NCBI GenBank assembly: GCA_004151065.3
Contig: NWUY0300108476.1
Span: 1 to 11,448, forward strand
Direction of reading: 5' to 3'
DNA from: Larix sibirica
Lineage: Eukaryota > Streptophyta > Pinopsida > Pinales > Pinaceae
Length of the DNA: 11,448 nt
This document shows, one piece after another, positions 1 through 8,152 of the stretch. Each line of letters begins with the position of its first letter. Positions within the stretch are counted from its first letter, which is position 1. Position numbers and translations under genes: made by a program. The notes under the pieces are model-generated. The model was not told where the DNA came from, did no database searches, and saw only the letters and a list, made by a program, of their open reading frames with translations.

Positions 1-76
1 AGTCAACAGTTTATTCTAAATCAACATATAAGCAATCATTTATCTTTGTTTCTTTAACTGGGTCACTTACAAATAA

Positions 77-235
77 GTGTCATCAATATCGATAGTCATA
101 GCGAGGTTGAGGGGAATTACATTAAACGAGCCTTTACTTGTGGATGTCAACCGAAGACCTAGTCGGCACTTGGATAATCTGGATTGGATTGAAGACGATG
201 ACATCTCCTTCAACAGCGGATTCGACCTACCGTAA
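77..235 (+). pseudogene. Exon-like open frame fragment, possible 3' terminal exon or gene remnant
   Basis: An open frame of 52 codons runs from the codon after a TAA (74-76) to a TAA at 233-235. It ends in an acidic stretch, WIEDDDISFNSGFDLP. From about 100 to 240 the composition is clearly richer in G+C than the surrounding AT-rich DNA, and the codons look ordinary for a plant gene. There is no ATG at the left, so if real it would be the last exon of a gene to the left or a relic. Possible splice acceptors (AG) occur near 93-95 and 102-104, but none is convincing. I do not recognise the family. A second frame is also open over part of the stretch, which weakens the case. Following DNA (236-400) is AT-rich and could be a 3' UTR, but no firm polyadenylation signal stands out. 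Confidence 0.25.
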
Positions 236-405
236 CAGGTTCTGCGTTTTGTATTTACTTGTTAGTTCAAATCTCGAATTTATTAAATTTTAATAGTGAT
301 TATGCATTGTAAGTGGTTTACATCATGTTCTTAAGCCTTAGAAAATAGTTTTAAGTAGGACCCCGGAACAAGGGTTGCTACAATAAGTACAAGTGTAAGT
401 TATGG

Positions 406-449
406 ATTTTTTTCAATCCTCCGTAAATTGTCGAAGGATTGAAAAAAAT
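406..449. repeat. Perfect 15-bp inverted repeat (hairpin)
   Basis: The left arm 406-420 (ATTTTTTTCAATCCT) is the exact reverse complement of the right arm 435-449, with a 14-base spacer. A further G-T and a G-C pair could extend the outside. It could be the core of a small hairpin or MITE-like relic, or a chance palindrome favoured by T and A runs. No flanking target duplication was recognised. Confidence 0.7.
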
Positions 450-504
450 TCTATCGCATTTATGCTTGCCGATACACACTTAAAAATAAACCCAATGGAA
501 TAAA

Positions 505-658
505 TGTTGTTGGTTTAGGATGGTCGTTGGTTTAAGGGTGTATGGTTGTCATTGGTTTAATGTTTTCGTTGTCAGTTTAAGGTTTTGGGGTTCACCGTTT
601 AAGGTTTTGGTTGTCAGTTTAAGGTTTTGGTTGTCACCTGTTTGATGTTTTGGTTGTA
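505..658 (+). repeat. Degenerate minisatellite, unit about 20-22 bp
   Basis: The word GTTTAAGG or a close variant recurs at about 513, 530, 555, 575, 597, 617 and 640, at spacings of 17, 25, 20, 22, 20 and 23 bases. A typical unit reads GTTTAAGGTTTTGGTTGTCA. The central copies (about 571-635) are best preserved and the outer ones have drifted. The strand is G/T-rich (few C), giving strong strand asymmetry. The words resemble the plant telomere repeat only loosely and are not telomeric. Confidence 0.7.
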
Positions 659-659
659 A

Positions 660-1045
660 TTCATTGAACATTAAAATATTTTTTATTTTTATTTTTTTTC
701 ATGCAATTCCCAACATGGAACATGAAAGTAAATTGAAAATTTTAAATTGAAACTATTTTTTTAAACTAAATCTAAATTAATAAAACATAATGAAAATGAT
801 ATATTTTACAAAAGAATCATTATAATTACCAAGAAATTAAAAAAATCAATGCATGCATAGAATTGAATTTTTATTTTGTTTTGAGTTTCCCACCTCTCGA
901 TGTGGAGGCCATTTGACTACTAGGAGGAGGTGGTGGCACGTTGGGGTGGTGGTCATTGGAATGCAGTTGCACATCTGTGAACCTCAGTCTAGCTCCTCCA
1001 ACGGTCACAATGAAATAACCTACAAACTGTCAGTTCTTAATTTTT
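660..1045. other. AT-rich intergenic stretch, nothing recognisable
   Basis: It opens with T- and A-rich low-complexity DNA (about 670-850) and then a slightly more mixed piece (about 880-1020). An open frame of 88 codons at 853-1119 runs into the GAGCTC repeat cluster and resembles no family I know; I do not call it a gene. Confidence 0.5.
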
Positions 1046-1049
1046 ATAA

Positions 1050-1260
1050 CAGCTATAAGAGCTCTATCGAGCTATTAGCTCGATCAAGGTTTAAATTTCG
1101 ATCAAGCTCTATAGCTTAATCAAGGGTTAAGAAAACCCTCAATCGAGCGATAGATTTTGATTAAGGGTTTTCATAACTCTCGATCGAGCGCTTGGTTAAG
1201 CCCTCAATCGAGCTTTTAAAAGATTGATTGAAGGCTTAACAAAAGCTCGGTCGAGCTCAT
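1050..1260. repeat. Cluster of degenerate GAGCTC / TCGATCGAGC words with two hairpins
   Basis: Variants of the words CTCGATCGAGC, CAATCGAGC, GCTCGATCAAG and TTAAGCCCTC recur about ten times in both orientations. Two local hairpins follow. In the first, 1131-1139 (GAAAACCCT) pairs perfectly with 1164-1172, and four more pairs form inside after one mismatch. In the second, 1195-1209 pairs with 1226-1240 with one mismatch in 15, around a 16-base loop. The cluster looks like a decayed array of short inverted repeats. No family name can be given, and no coding function is implied. Confidence 0.6.
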
Positions 1261-2683
1261 TCTTTTCCATACTTGCACCCTTTGCTTGCCAAAATGTGTT
1301 TCCCATCTTCATCGGAACACCCAAATACAAGATGAGCATGAACCAACACACATCAAGGAATTCTAAGGTGGCTTGGGCCATGCAATATGATGCAATAGTG
1401 GCTCACGAATCAAGGATGAAAGAGATCAATTTATTTCAATCCAAACACTTTTACTATATTGCTTGGTCACAATCAAGAAACCTACAACAAAAGCCACACA
1501 AGCAAACAACCAAAGAAAACCCTATTGCTAGAAACCTAAAAGCATAGTTGAATTTGTTAGTATCATTAGAAAAAAATTGGTGCAGGATGAACTAACCTGC
1601 TACATCTATTTTTTAGTCTTTAAGTTTGATCAAAGCTCAAAGTGAAGAGCATATTTAGACCAATGGAAAAAACCTTGAAAATGACCAAAAAATGCTAAGA
1701 AACCAATAACAAAGACGGGTAAATATTTAAATAAAATTTTGTAATAAAGATTTTATGCATCTAAATCAAATCATAAAAAAGAAACGTTGATATCTTGGGA
1801 AAGTTGAAGTTGTTTCGCATAAAACAAAAGGTATTCCTAACTTAAAAACAATGCTTTGAATGTAATGGAATGATCCCTTCTACCCAAAAATACTAAAAAA
1901 CAACAAAAACCATATTTTATTTGTTGCATGCATTGAATCCAAATCCAATCTTGATCAACAATGAGAGTGAATCTATAAAATATGTCTTATACCATATTAG
2001 AATCCTAGGTATCTTTACATAGGTCAAACACCTTAGGAAAAATTATCATGCCAAAATTTGACCACTCTATCAAAACATATCAACTCTGCAATATGTGTGG
2101 TTGTCATTGAAAGAAGCCCAAAATAGTTGATATTGAATCAATGATAACTCCACTTCTTGACCTCCATTTTAGACACACAAAAAATTAAATTGGGTGGTTT
2201 TTCTAGAGGAACTTAGATTTACAATTGGTCTCTTCATATTTTGCATTAAAAGTTTCAAAAAATGAGTTGAATCCCACTAACTTCTTTTTTTCTTCAAAAA
2301 ATTGCAAAAAACAAAAACAAAAAACATATTTTTTTGGCCCAAGAAAGTGTTATAATATTACTTGTGACCTTACCCCAAAAATTGAATCAAACCAATGATA
2401 TAGAACTCTTAAACTTCATAAATAACAAAGATCCACCCATAACAATGATAAACACATGAATATAAAGATAACCCTAAAAGGTAGGGTAACACCATCAATT
2501 ATTTCTTAAGGAATGAATCACTCAACCAGCCTTGCTTGTTACAATACAATCTGTCCAACATATCTCATACAATGATACTCATGTATGTTTGCATTTTCTC
2601 ATGAGTATTCCGAGGGGGTTGTGCCAACTACCCCTTATTATTATATTATTTCTTCTAACTATATAATGAGGCTATTTATTACC
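1261..2683. other. Intergenic DNA, no supported gene
   Basis: This stretch is AT-rich, with A-runs and scattered short open frames. The longest, 1224-1547 on the plus strand (107 codons), starts inside the GAGCTC cluster and has no recognisable motif. The DNA from about 1560 to 2580 has the look of old, non-coding repeat sequence, but no terminal repeats, primer binding site or homology could be shown by eye. The approach to the 57-bp repeats (about 2585-2683) is T/A-rich and unremarkable. Confidence 0.45.
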
Positions 2684-2854
2684 CACCAACTACCAAATGA
2701 GCTTATGGCCAAACTACATACATTATCCCCTTGGGTACCCCACCAACTACCAAATGAGCTTATGGCCAATCTACATACATTATCCCCTTGGGTACCCCAC
2801 CAACTACCAAATGAACTTATGGCCAAACTACATACAGTATCCCCTTGGGTACCT
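2684..2854 (+). repeat. Three tandem copies of a 57-bp repeat
   Basis: Units start at 2684, 2741 and 2798, exactly 57 bases apart. Each begins CACCAACTACCAAATGA and ends in a block containing CCCCTTGGGTACC. Copies one and two differ at about one base, and copy three carries only a few changes (for example GAACTT for GAGCTT, and CAGTAT for CATTAT). A short piece of the unit's end (GGTACCCC) recurs just after the array, at about 2860-2867. Because 57 is a multiple of three, two plus-strand frames stay open across the array (peptide repeat HQLPNELMAKLHTLSPWVP in one). That openness is a by-product of the repeat, not evidence of a gene. The low divergence points to a fairly recent duplication compared with the decayed elements to the right. 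Confidence 0.92.
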
Positions 2855-2869
2855 CCCTAGGTACCCCAT

Positions 2870-5160
2870 ATTATCCTCCCTAAATACATTAAGTTGATCT
2901 TAATTATTTGTCTTCATTTTTTCTTTGTTTTTTATGATGGAAATCATCATTTCTAATACTATTAAGTTTCTTTGGAAGTTTCTTTTATTCTCTGTTCTTA
3001 TTCAATCTTTAAGTCAAAAAAATATCCAAAATCCATTTTAAAAACAACCCAAAAGTTTATATAAAAACGTAGCTTCAACCTCAAAAGAAATTGCAAGTAT
3101 ATTCTCAAGTTCCAAAATCTTATAACCAAAAAGAATTTCAACCTTCAAAAATTGCAACTATAATATGAAGCCCCAAAACGATGAGAAATAATCTTAAAAT
3201 TTAAAACAATGTGGAATATTCTAAAAAGACCAAATAAAAAAGTGGTTTATGTTTTATTTGGATATCTCGTCTTTTGAGGAAAAGTATAACTACTAGTTTC
3301 ATATGAAATGAAAATGCACTATTTTTTCGACTATCCATTTTTTTATTTAATTTTTCAATAAAAACAAAATGTTTGGGTACAAACTCCATTTTCCTTCTTA
3401 AATTTAAATTTTGGTCAAACGAGTTAACGTTCATGTGGGCCAAAAACATTCAGACACTTAAAAAATCGACCTGTATAGTTTTCTCGACGTATTTTCAACT
3501 TCGAAAAGAGTGAATATTATGAAATGTTACACATTTGCAGTTGGACTTGATACCATTAGATTCAATATCAAATTTACTTTAATATCCAACAATATATTCT
3601 TCAATTAATTTTAGTTACATTTTTTCTAAAATGTAGTTATGTTTCACTTAATATTGCCATGTATCAATGAAATGAAAATTCAATATTTTGAAAAGTAAAT
3701 AACCTAAAATAAATACATAAATTCTAAGGCATAAGCTTGGGTTGTCTTTTTCAAGAGAGTATTTTTAGATTTTTTGCATTCAGCTAGAATGTATTTTATG
3801 TAACACTGTCTAATTTAAAAAATATTTTCTTCGTCTATTAAATATAGAAAAAAATATTAATGTATTAGCAAAATCCATATAAATTGTTGTAGCATTTTCT
3901 TCAACAAACAAAACTTTAACATGCAAAAAATTGGAGTCCTCTAGCATGGCTCATTATTAATTCTTACATATTTTAAGAACATGTCAAACAATTGTCAAAT
4001 TGACTTATTAAATGTCAATAAAAAAATTCACAAAATTAACAAATACAAAATTAATAAAATTCCTTACAAGTAATTTTTTTATGGTAATGTGAAATTCCAA
4101 ACATAAATATAAGTTTTGAATGTTGGAAGTTAAAGAACTTGTGAAAATAGCATTGAACTTTTTTTTAAACAAGCAAAATAGTAACCAAGGTTCATGCTTC
4201 CATCCTACAAATTGTCCAACATTACTATAATCTATGAAACATTATGTATTCTACAATCATATACAATATGCTTCCATGTTAGTATCTCCTCCACTATCCT
4301 TCTCATACCATGGAACAATTGGAAACTAGCATAAAAGTGAACCATTTCCCCCATTGTGCTAGGTTTTTTATCGCTAAAATTATATTTAGGTTTATAAACT
4401 CTCTTGGAACTCTCGTGATGCTTATAGAAATATCTAATGGATTCCCACGTTCGAATTATGGTGAGTTGAGATGATTGCCACTTAGACGTGGGAAATATTT
4501 GGATCATCACCTTACCAAGGTCATAACTTTTCTATAAAATCTCCATTTTAAATGCAAAATAGATCGTGGAAAAGATTTCATAAGAAGAAAATTTCTCATC
4601 ATGAAAGAGAAAATCCTATGTCAACCCTCAATCCCCACATTAGAGAAAAATTGGGGTTAAAATGGATCAAAGAAAAAAAACTGTGTTTGACTTGAATATT
4701 CAATAACCAATAAAATTTCAAAAAATAGAGTCAACGATAAACAATTAAATTGAACATATAAAAGTCAAGAATGATTGTGGCATATTTCTAATATAAGATT
4801 CAAATATTATTATGTCATATTTTTATTTGACAATATTTAGCCATATATACACCTCATCTTAATTAAGATCTTAGTGGGATTGTCTCAAGATATGGTAAAT
4901 ATCTATCTTTAAAACACTAAATACAAAATAATTTATTTTATTGTTTATTGTATGAAATTATCATTTGATTATTGTACTTCAATTATTAATACATAGTAAT
5001 AATAATGTGTATGTGCATTGTATATTAATAATATATTATTATATAATAGTATTTTATAGGTATTATATAATATTTAATTCATTGTTGTTTATTTGTATTA
5101 TCAGTATATTATATTATATATTGTAATTACTATTATCACATATTTTTCAAGTTGAAAAAA
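2870..5160. other. About 2.3 kb of AT-rich DNA with no recognisable gene
   Basis: No open frame here resembles a known protein. Two minus-strand frames of 82 codons (3201-3449) and 92 codons (4232-4510) are rich in Lys, Phe, Ile and His, as expected from translating AT-rich DNA, and show no motif. From about 4920 to 5130 the sequence is almost pure A and T, including 5021-5040, a 20-mer of A and T only that recurs at 7692-7711. No tRNA, rRNA, terminal repeats or clear promoter was seen. Confidence 0.5.
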
Positions 5161-5169
5161 ATGATAACA

Positions 5170-5428
5170 TGTTATTCTTGTGGAATCAAAGTTATATCAG
5201 ATATATAGCCACATAGAAGTGTCATCTGGATCATCTATCCAAAACAGAGAAAATGCTACAAAAAGCGCAGACAATATCCATGTAAACAAACTACAAACTT
5301 TTACAAGCATACAACTGACCATCATGGACCAAAGAGACTAAGATCCCCCCATAAAGAAAACATTAGATTGTTTATAAAAAAAGAACTGTGACCGACCATA
5401 CTCGAAACATCAAGCAAAATGAGCATGT
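5170..5428 (-). other. Presumed LINE 3' UTR
   Basis: This lies directly downstream of the RNase H stop on the minus strand and is less AT-rich than the DNA below 5160, so it probably belongs to the element. No poly(A) run, TTG repeat or target duplication marks the end, and the lower limit is only a change in composition. Confidence 0.4.
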
Positions 5429-6106
5429 CTAAAACAAAAAGTGAGTTCCTGCATCAATAGGAACATCATCCAAAAATTCTTCAAAATGTAGAATACCGTC
5501 CATTTGTCCTACCGCAACCTTTGATAAATGGTCAGCATCCATGTTACACTCCCGGTAGATATGGGTAAAAGAGAGTTGTGTAAAAGACTCCCTTAACTCC
5601 AAAATTCTAATCATCCAATGACTAAGATGAAGGACCTTTAATGAAGAATTCCCTGCGATCCAATTGATATTAACCATTGAATCCCCTGCCACTTGTAACA
5701 TTTGAATACCTCTATGCCTGGCAATCCACAAAATACCCCACAGAGCCAGCAGCTTCGTCTTTGTATCGATGCCAGTGCCTGCACTCATCCTAAGCTTAAT
5801 GGTGTGCCCCTTCTTAATGTGTAACACCATACCTGTTCCACATAGGCCCCCTCTCTGAGCCCCATCAAAATAGCCCACAGAGTATGAAGTGTCAAAAAGA
5901 GGAGGAATAAGATATCTTTGTTTTTTCTTTACCTTCTTCATGTTGATTTCCTTCTACTGAGCAATCGCTTTGCAAGCTACCTGGAAGAAATTTGGCCTTT
6001 TATTATCGAAAATAAGGCAATTCCTTTGTTTCCAAACTTCCCAACATATAAAAAAAGGAAGCTCAAGAAATCTAGGCTTCATAAGACACCAAAATCTTAC
6101 ACTGTC
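5429..6106 (-). pseudogene. LINE RNase H domain (RVT_3 type), catalytic Glu replaced
   Basis: RNase H would degrade the RNA strand of the RNA/cDNA hybrid. The longest open piece is 5941-5429 (170 codons). Residues in order are: YFDGA with the first catalytic Asp (residue 26), TKTKLLALWG at 60-69, GDS with Asp 87, and HIYRECNMDADHLSK with the final Asp 137. In this family the second catalytic position, four residues into the TKxE-type block, is normally Glu; here it is Lys 63 (AAG at 5753-5755). The same frame extends upstream to 6106 with recognisable linker blocks (FWCLMKP, ICWEVWKQRNCLIFDN) through a TAG at 5954-5956, so the ATG at 5941 is not a true start. It is the best preserved part of the LINE, but an inactive relic. 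Confidence 0.93.
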
Positions 6107-6156
6107 CTAAAAATTATCCCAAATCCAACAATCCTTGAAATGTAATATCTCTTGAC

Positions 6157-6398
6157 ATATTTTCCAGACATTTGTTATAAAAGAGCATGACACGAAAAGA
6201 TGAGAAATAGACTCAAAATATTGTGAGCAGAGAGAGCAGATACCCGGGCCAATAAAACCCCTTCTCACTAAATTGTCCCACGTAAGAACTTTGTTTTCCA
6301 GGCATAACCATAAAAAAACAACAGATTTTTGTAGGAATTTTCCATTTCCAGATCTGAGTAGACCACCAAGCAAGCTCCTTAACCACGTGTTCCATCAC
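6157..6398 (-). pseudogene. LINE reverse-transcriptase zinc-binding domain (zf-RVT), frameshifted
   Basis: In plant LINEs this domain lies between RT and RNase H and is thought to help bind the template RNA. The first part (WKWKIPTKICCF) is read in one frame and the rest (LWLCLENKVLTWDNLVRRGF onward) in another. The switch falls at a run of seven A on the plus strand (6312-6318), consistent with a one-base insertion in a homopolymer. The Cys/His ligands survive as C-x2-C-x8-H-x4-C at 6238-6185 (CSLC and HLFVSC). After the domain, the frame runs on toward RNase H through a TAG at 6107-6109. Confidence 0.9.
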
Positions 6399-6399
6399 C

Positions 6400-6961
6400 A
6401 GAAAGTCATATGCATATTTTGCAAAGATGTTCCCATTTGAATCCGCCCAGTCCCACCCATACTAAACAATCGGGTTCATCCGTCAAGCGAATATCAGCTG
6501 CACTTAAATTTTGAACATAACTCTGCCATTCACTAGCCTTGCTGCCAGTAAGTCCCAAATCAGAAGATTGCATCCAACTAGAAGAGAAGGTTCCTGTAGA
6601 TCCCCTTAGATAAACATGTGCGAGGACTTCTAGTTTTCTAGCATGAAGAGACTTGAGCAATTGAGTCGAAAGACGGAAGTTCTCCTGTAAACCAATGATC
6701 AGTCAATACCAATATAAGCCCAGATGCCACGACCAACATTCCAGCTCAAGCTTTTCTTCAGAATAGGTAACTTCTTACATATGGCAATGAAGATTTTAAA
6801 TAGTTCTTTTGTATAACAACGCTCCACAAGCTATCACCAAAGAGCACCTGCCATAATGTCTTTGCACCCAAGGCCTCCTCGAACCAGAAAATATGTTTCA
6901 ACCCCTAACCACCAGAGCACTTGGCGAGAGAAATATAATGCCAAGCAGATAGATGAAATTT
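6400..6961 (-). pseudogene. LINE RT-to-zinc-finger connecting region (broken)
   Basis: The frame of the RT fragment continues below 6961, with WFEEALGAKTLWQVLFGDSL at about 6880-6820, a well-known block in plant LINE ORF2. It is interrupted by stops at 6905-6907 (TAG), 6758-6760 (TGA) and 6746-6748 (TGA). A frame change near 6700 leads into the piece ending at 6406, which contains RLTDEPDCLVW, the usual lead-in to the zinc-binding domain. At 6452-6459 the plus strand reads CCCACCCA, a duplicated four-base word. The reading frame of the homology changes exactly there, so a four-base tandem duplication is the likely cause. Confidence 0.8.
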
Positions 6962-7315
6962 TGTTTAAGTTACTTGCCACAGGAATTGGAACATTCTCTT
7001 CCTTATGTCTTCCAATACCTTCCTAGGCACCATAACCAAGGACATCCAATAGACCAGAATACTCTGCAAAACCGAGTTAATTAAAACATACCTTCCTCCT
7101 AAGGACAAAAAACCGTAAGCCCAAGTATTTATTCTTTTCTCAATACGACGGATAAGCCATAACCAATTATCAGTAGTATAATTGTTTGGCTTAAGCACAA
7201 AGCCCAAATACTTGATTCCATCCTGTAGATTTATCCATTGAAAAGGAAAATAGCGCTCAATCTATTGCTGGAAGATTAAGTCGAGCTCCAAGTCCATAAT
7301 TCCAAAATGTATCTT
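6962..7315 (-). pseudogene. LINE reverse transcriptase, C-terminal part (pseudogene fragment)
   Basis: The best open part is 7207-6965. It shows the conserved plant LINE block after the RT palm: KYLGFVLKP just upstream, then W, RIEKRINTWAYGFLSLGGRY, the stretch VLQSILVYWMSL and a closing FLW. The same frame extends to about 7315 through a TAG at 7262-7264 and ends at a TAA at 6965-6967. The catalytic RT motif with its two aspartates would lie further upstream in the element and is missing, so this piece could never polymerise. Identification rests on the recognisable block pattern of plant LINE RT. Confidence 0.87.
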
Positions 7316-7332
7316 AAAATTTAAGAGAAAAT

Positions 7333-7512
7333 GAAACTTTTACTATTTTTTCTCATATTTTTTATATCTAATTCAAAATTGAGGCTTTTTATAAAAGAAG
7401 AAAGAATTTGAAAAGATTTATGAAAACTTTTACTATTTTTTCTTATTTTTTTTATACCTAATTCAAAATTGGGGCTTTTATAAAAGAAAAGAAAGATTTT
7501 GAAAAGACTTAC
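7333..7512. repeat. Two tandem copies of a 90-bp AT-rich repeat
   Basis: The first copy is about 7333-7421 and the second about 7422-7512. CTTTTACTATTTTTTCT recurs at 7337 and 7427, and CTAATTCAAAATTG at 7369 and 7459, both at a 90-base offset. They differ by a handful of substitutions and one- or two-base length changes in A and T runs. The array lies immediately outside the truncated 5' end of the LINE. Translating it gives a Phe/Lys/Ser-rich frame of no significance. Confidence 0.88.
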
Positions 7513-7779
7513 AACTTTGTAAATATAGTTTTTTTTCAAATTATATACCGATTTTGTGCATAATATTAATATTCAACGTTGTTTGTTTAAGATTTACAAA
7601 ATAAAAGTCTAGTAATCTTTTGATAAATTGGATACATAGTAAAATAGGGTAGAATGTTATTTATTATATAAATTATATTATGGTTTAATTATATATTAAT
7701 AATATATTATTGTATTCCATTTATATATATTAATAGTAATTATTTATTGTGTGATAGATATTATCATTTATAATGTGTC
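7513..7779. other. AT-rich spacer between LINE-side repeat and LTR remnant
   Basis: Nearly pure A and T at 7640-7760, including 7692-7711, which is identical to 5021-5040 on the other side of the LINE. No gene or defined element boundary is visible; part of it may belong to the LTR described next. Confidence 0.4.
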
Positions 7780-8050
7780 CACAAGAATCTAAGTTTCTCA
7801 TTATAATCTTTAAATTCCATCTTGTAATTTTAGAGAAGCTTAGCTTAGATGGCAGTGTGATGTGGCATACATGGTTTTGATGCAGCATACACGACTTATT
7901 ATTTTATAATCTCCTTAGGAGGCCCAGTTTTGGACCAAATTTCCTCTAATGTGATGCCCAAAAAAGTTGTTTAAGGCCCTCCAATTGTGTCAAAAGTTGA
8001 TGGCCTAAATATGACAAAATCAACACCATCTATGAGATGTACCAAAGTTT
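7780..8050 (-). repeat. Probable 3' LTR remnant of the Ty3/gypsy element
   Basis: The sequence lies directly downstream, in element direction, of the pol end and the polypurine tract, where the 3' LTR must begin. It has a non-coding character. The minus strand carries a TATA-like ATTATAAAATAATAAG at about 7895-7910, and a nearby imperfect direct repeat (7859-7873 and 7879-7893, period 20). The canonical TG start is not clear after the tract, and the CA end cannot be placed because the 5' LTR is outside the window for comparison. The left limit is a guess based on composition. Confidence 0.45.
7895..7912 (-). promoter_or_regulatory. TATA-like box in the presumed LTR
   Basis: The minus strand reads ATTATAAAATAATAAG within the stretch that should be the LTR's U3 part. 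Such a box would drive element transcription. In AT-rich DNA this match is easily produced by chance, so it is only suggestive. Confidence 0.2.
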
Positions 8051-8066
8051 AATTCCCCCCCTTAAG
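8051..8066 (-). other. Polypurine tract of the Ty3/gypsy element
   Basis: The minus strand reads CTTAAGGGGGGGAATT, a run of seven G flanked by purines, about 90 bases after the last pol stop. Such a tract primes plus-strand DNA synthesis and sits next to the 3' LTR. Position, strand and composition all fit. Confidence 0.75.
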
Positions 8067-8152
8067 AGCATCAATAAATTCATGCAGTGCATGTGTAGAT
8101 CCATTTTGGATCATCTCTCCCCATTTTGAGAGGTTTTTGGTCCACAAAAGCT

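Larger units (their letters stand above)
5170..7315 (-). mobile_element. 5'-truncated, decayed plant LINE (L1-like non-LTR retrotransposon)
   Basis: On the minus strand the order is: C-terminal part of the reverse transcriptase (about 7315-6960), a connecting region (about 6960-6400), the RT-associated zinc-binding domain (about 6370-6170), a linker, then RNase H (5941-5429) and a presumed 3' UTR. This is the order in ORF2 of plant L1-like elements. The endonuclease and the catalytic part of RT are absent, so the copy is 5'-truncated, as is usual for LINEs. At least seven in-frame stops are visible (7262, 6965, 6905, 6758, 6746, 6107, 5954). There are at least three frame changes (about 6700, 6452-6459, 6312-6318). 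The lower boundary is uncertain because no clear poly(A) tail or target duplication could be identified. Confidence 0.9.

Noticed and set aside
505-658. Possible interstitial telomere repeat
   Set aside because: The G/T-rich units are about 20-22 bp and do not contain runs of the seven-base plant telomere repeat.
853-1119. 88-codon plus-strand open frame
   Set aside because: No recognisable motif; it runs into the GAGCTC repeat cluster and its composition follows the repeat.
1196-1547. Overlapping open frames on both strands (1224-1547 plus, 1196-1381 minus)
   Set aside because: Neither resembles a known family and they overlap each other. The plus frame begins inside a hairpin repeat.
2684-2854. 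CRISPR-like array
   Set aside because: The units are directly abutting repeats without unique spacers, and the DNA is plant nuclear in character.
2585-2897. Two overlapping plus-strand frames with a repeated peptide
   Set aside because: They stay open only because the repeat length, 57, is a multiple of three. No start context or homology supports translation.
3201-3449. 82-codon minus-strand open frame
   Set aside because: Lys/Phe/Leu-rich translation of AT-rich DNA without a motif.
3540-3570. TGGTATCA-like word on the minus strand resembling a retrotransposon primer binding site
   Set aside because: Only about eight bases agree with the usual tRNA-Met complement, and no LTR or gag is adjacent.
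4232-4510. 92-codon minus-strand open frame
   Set aside because: No motif or family recognised, and no neighbouring exon signals. It remains the least unlikely of the unexplained frames in the 2.3-kb gap.
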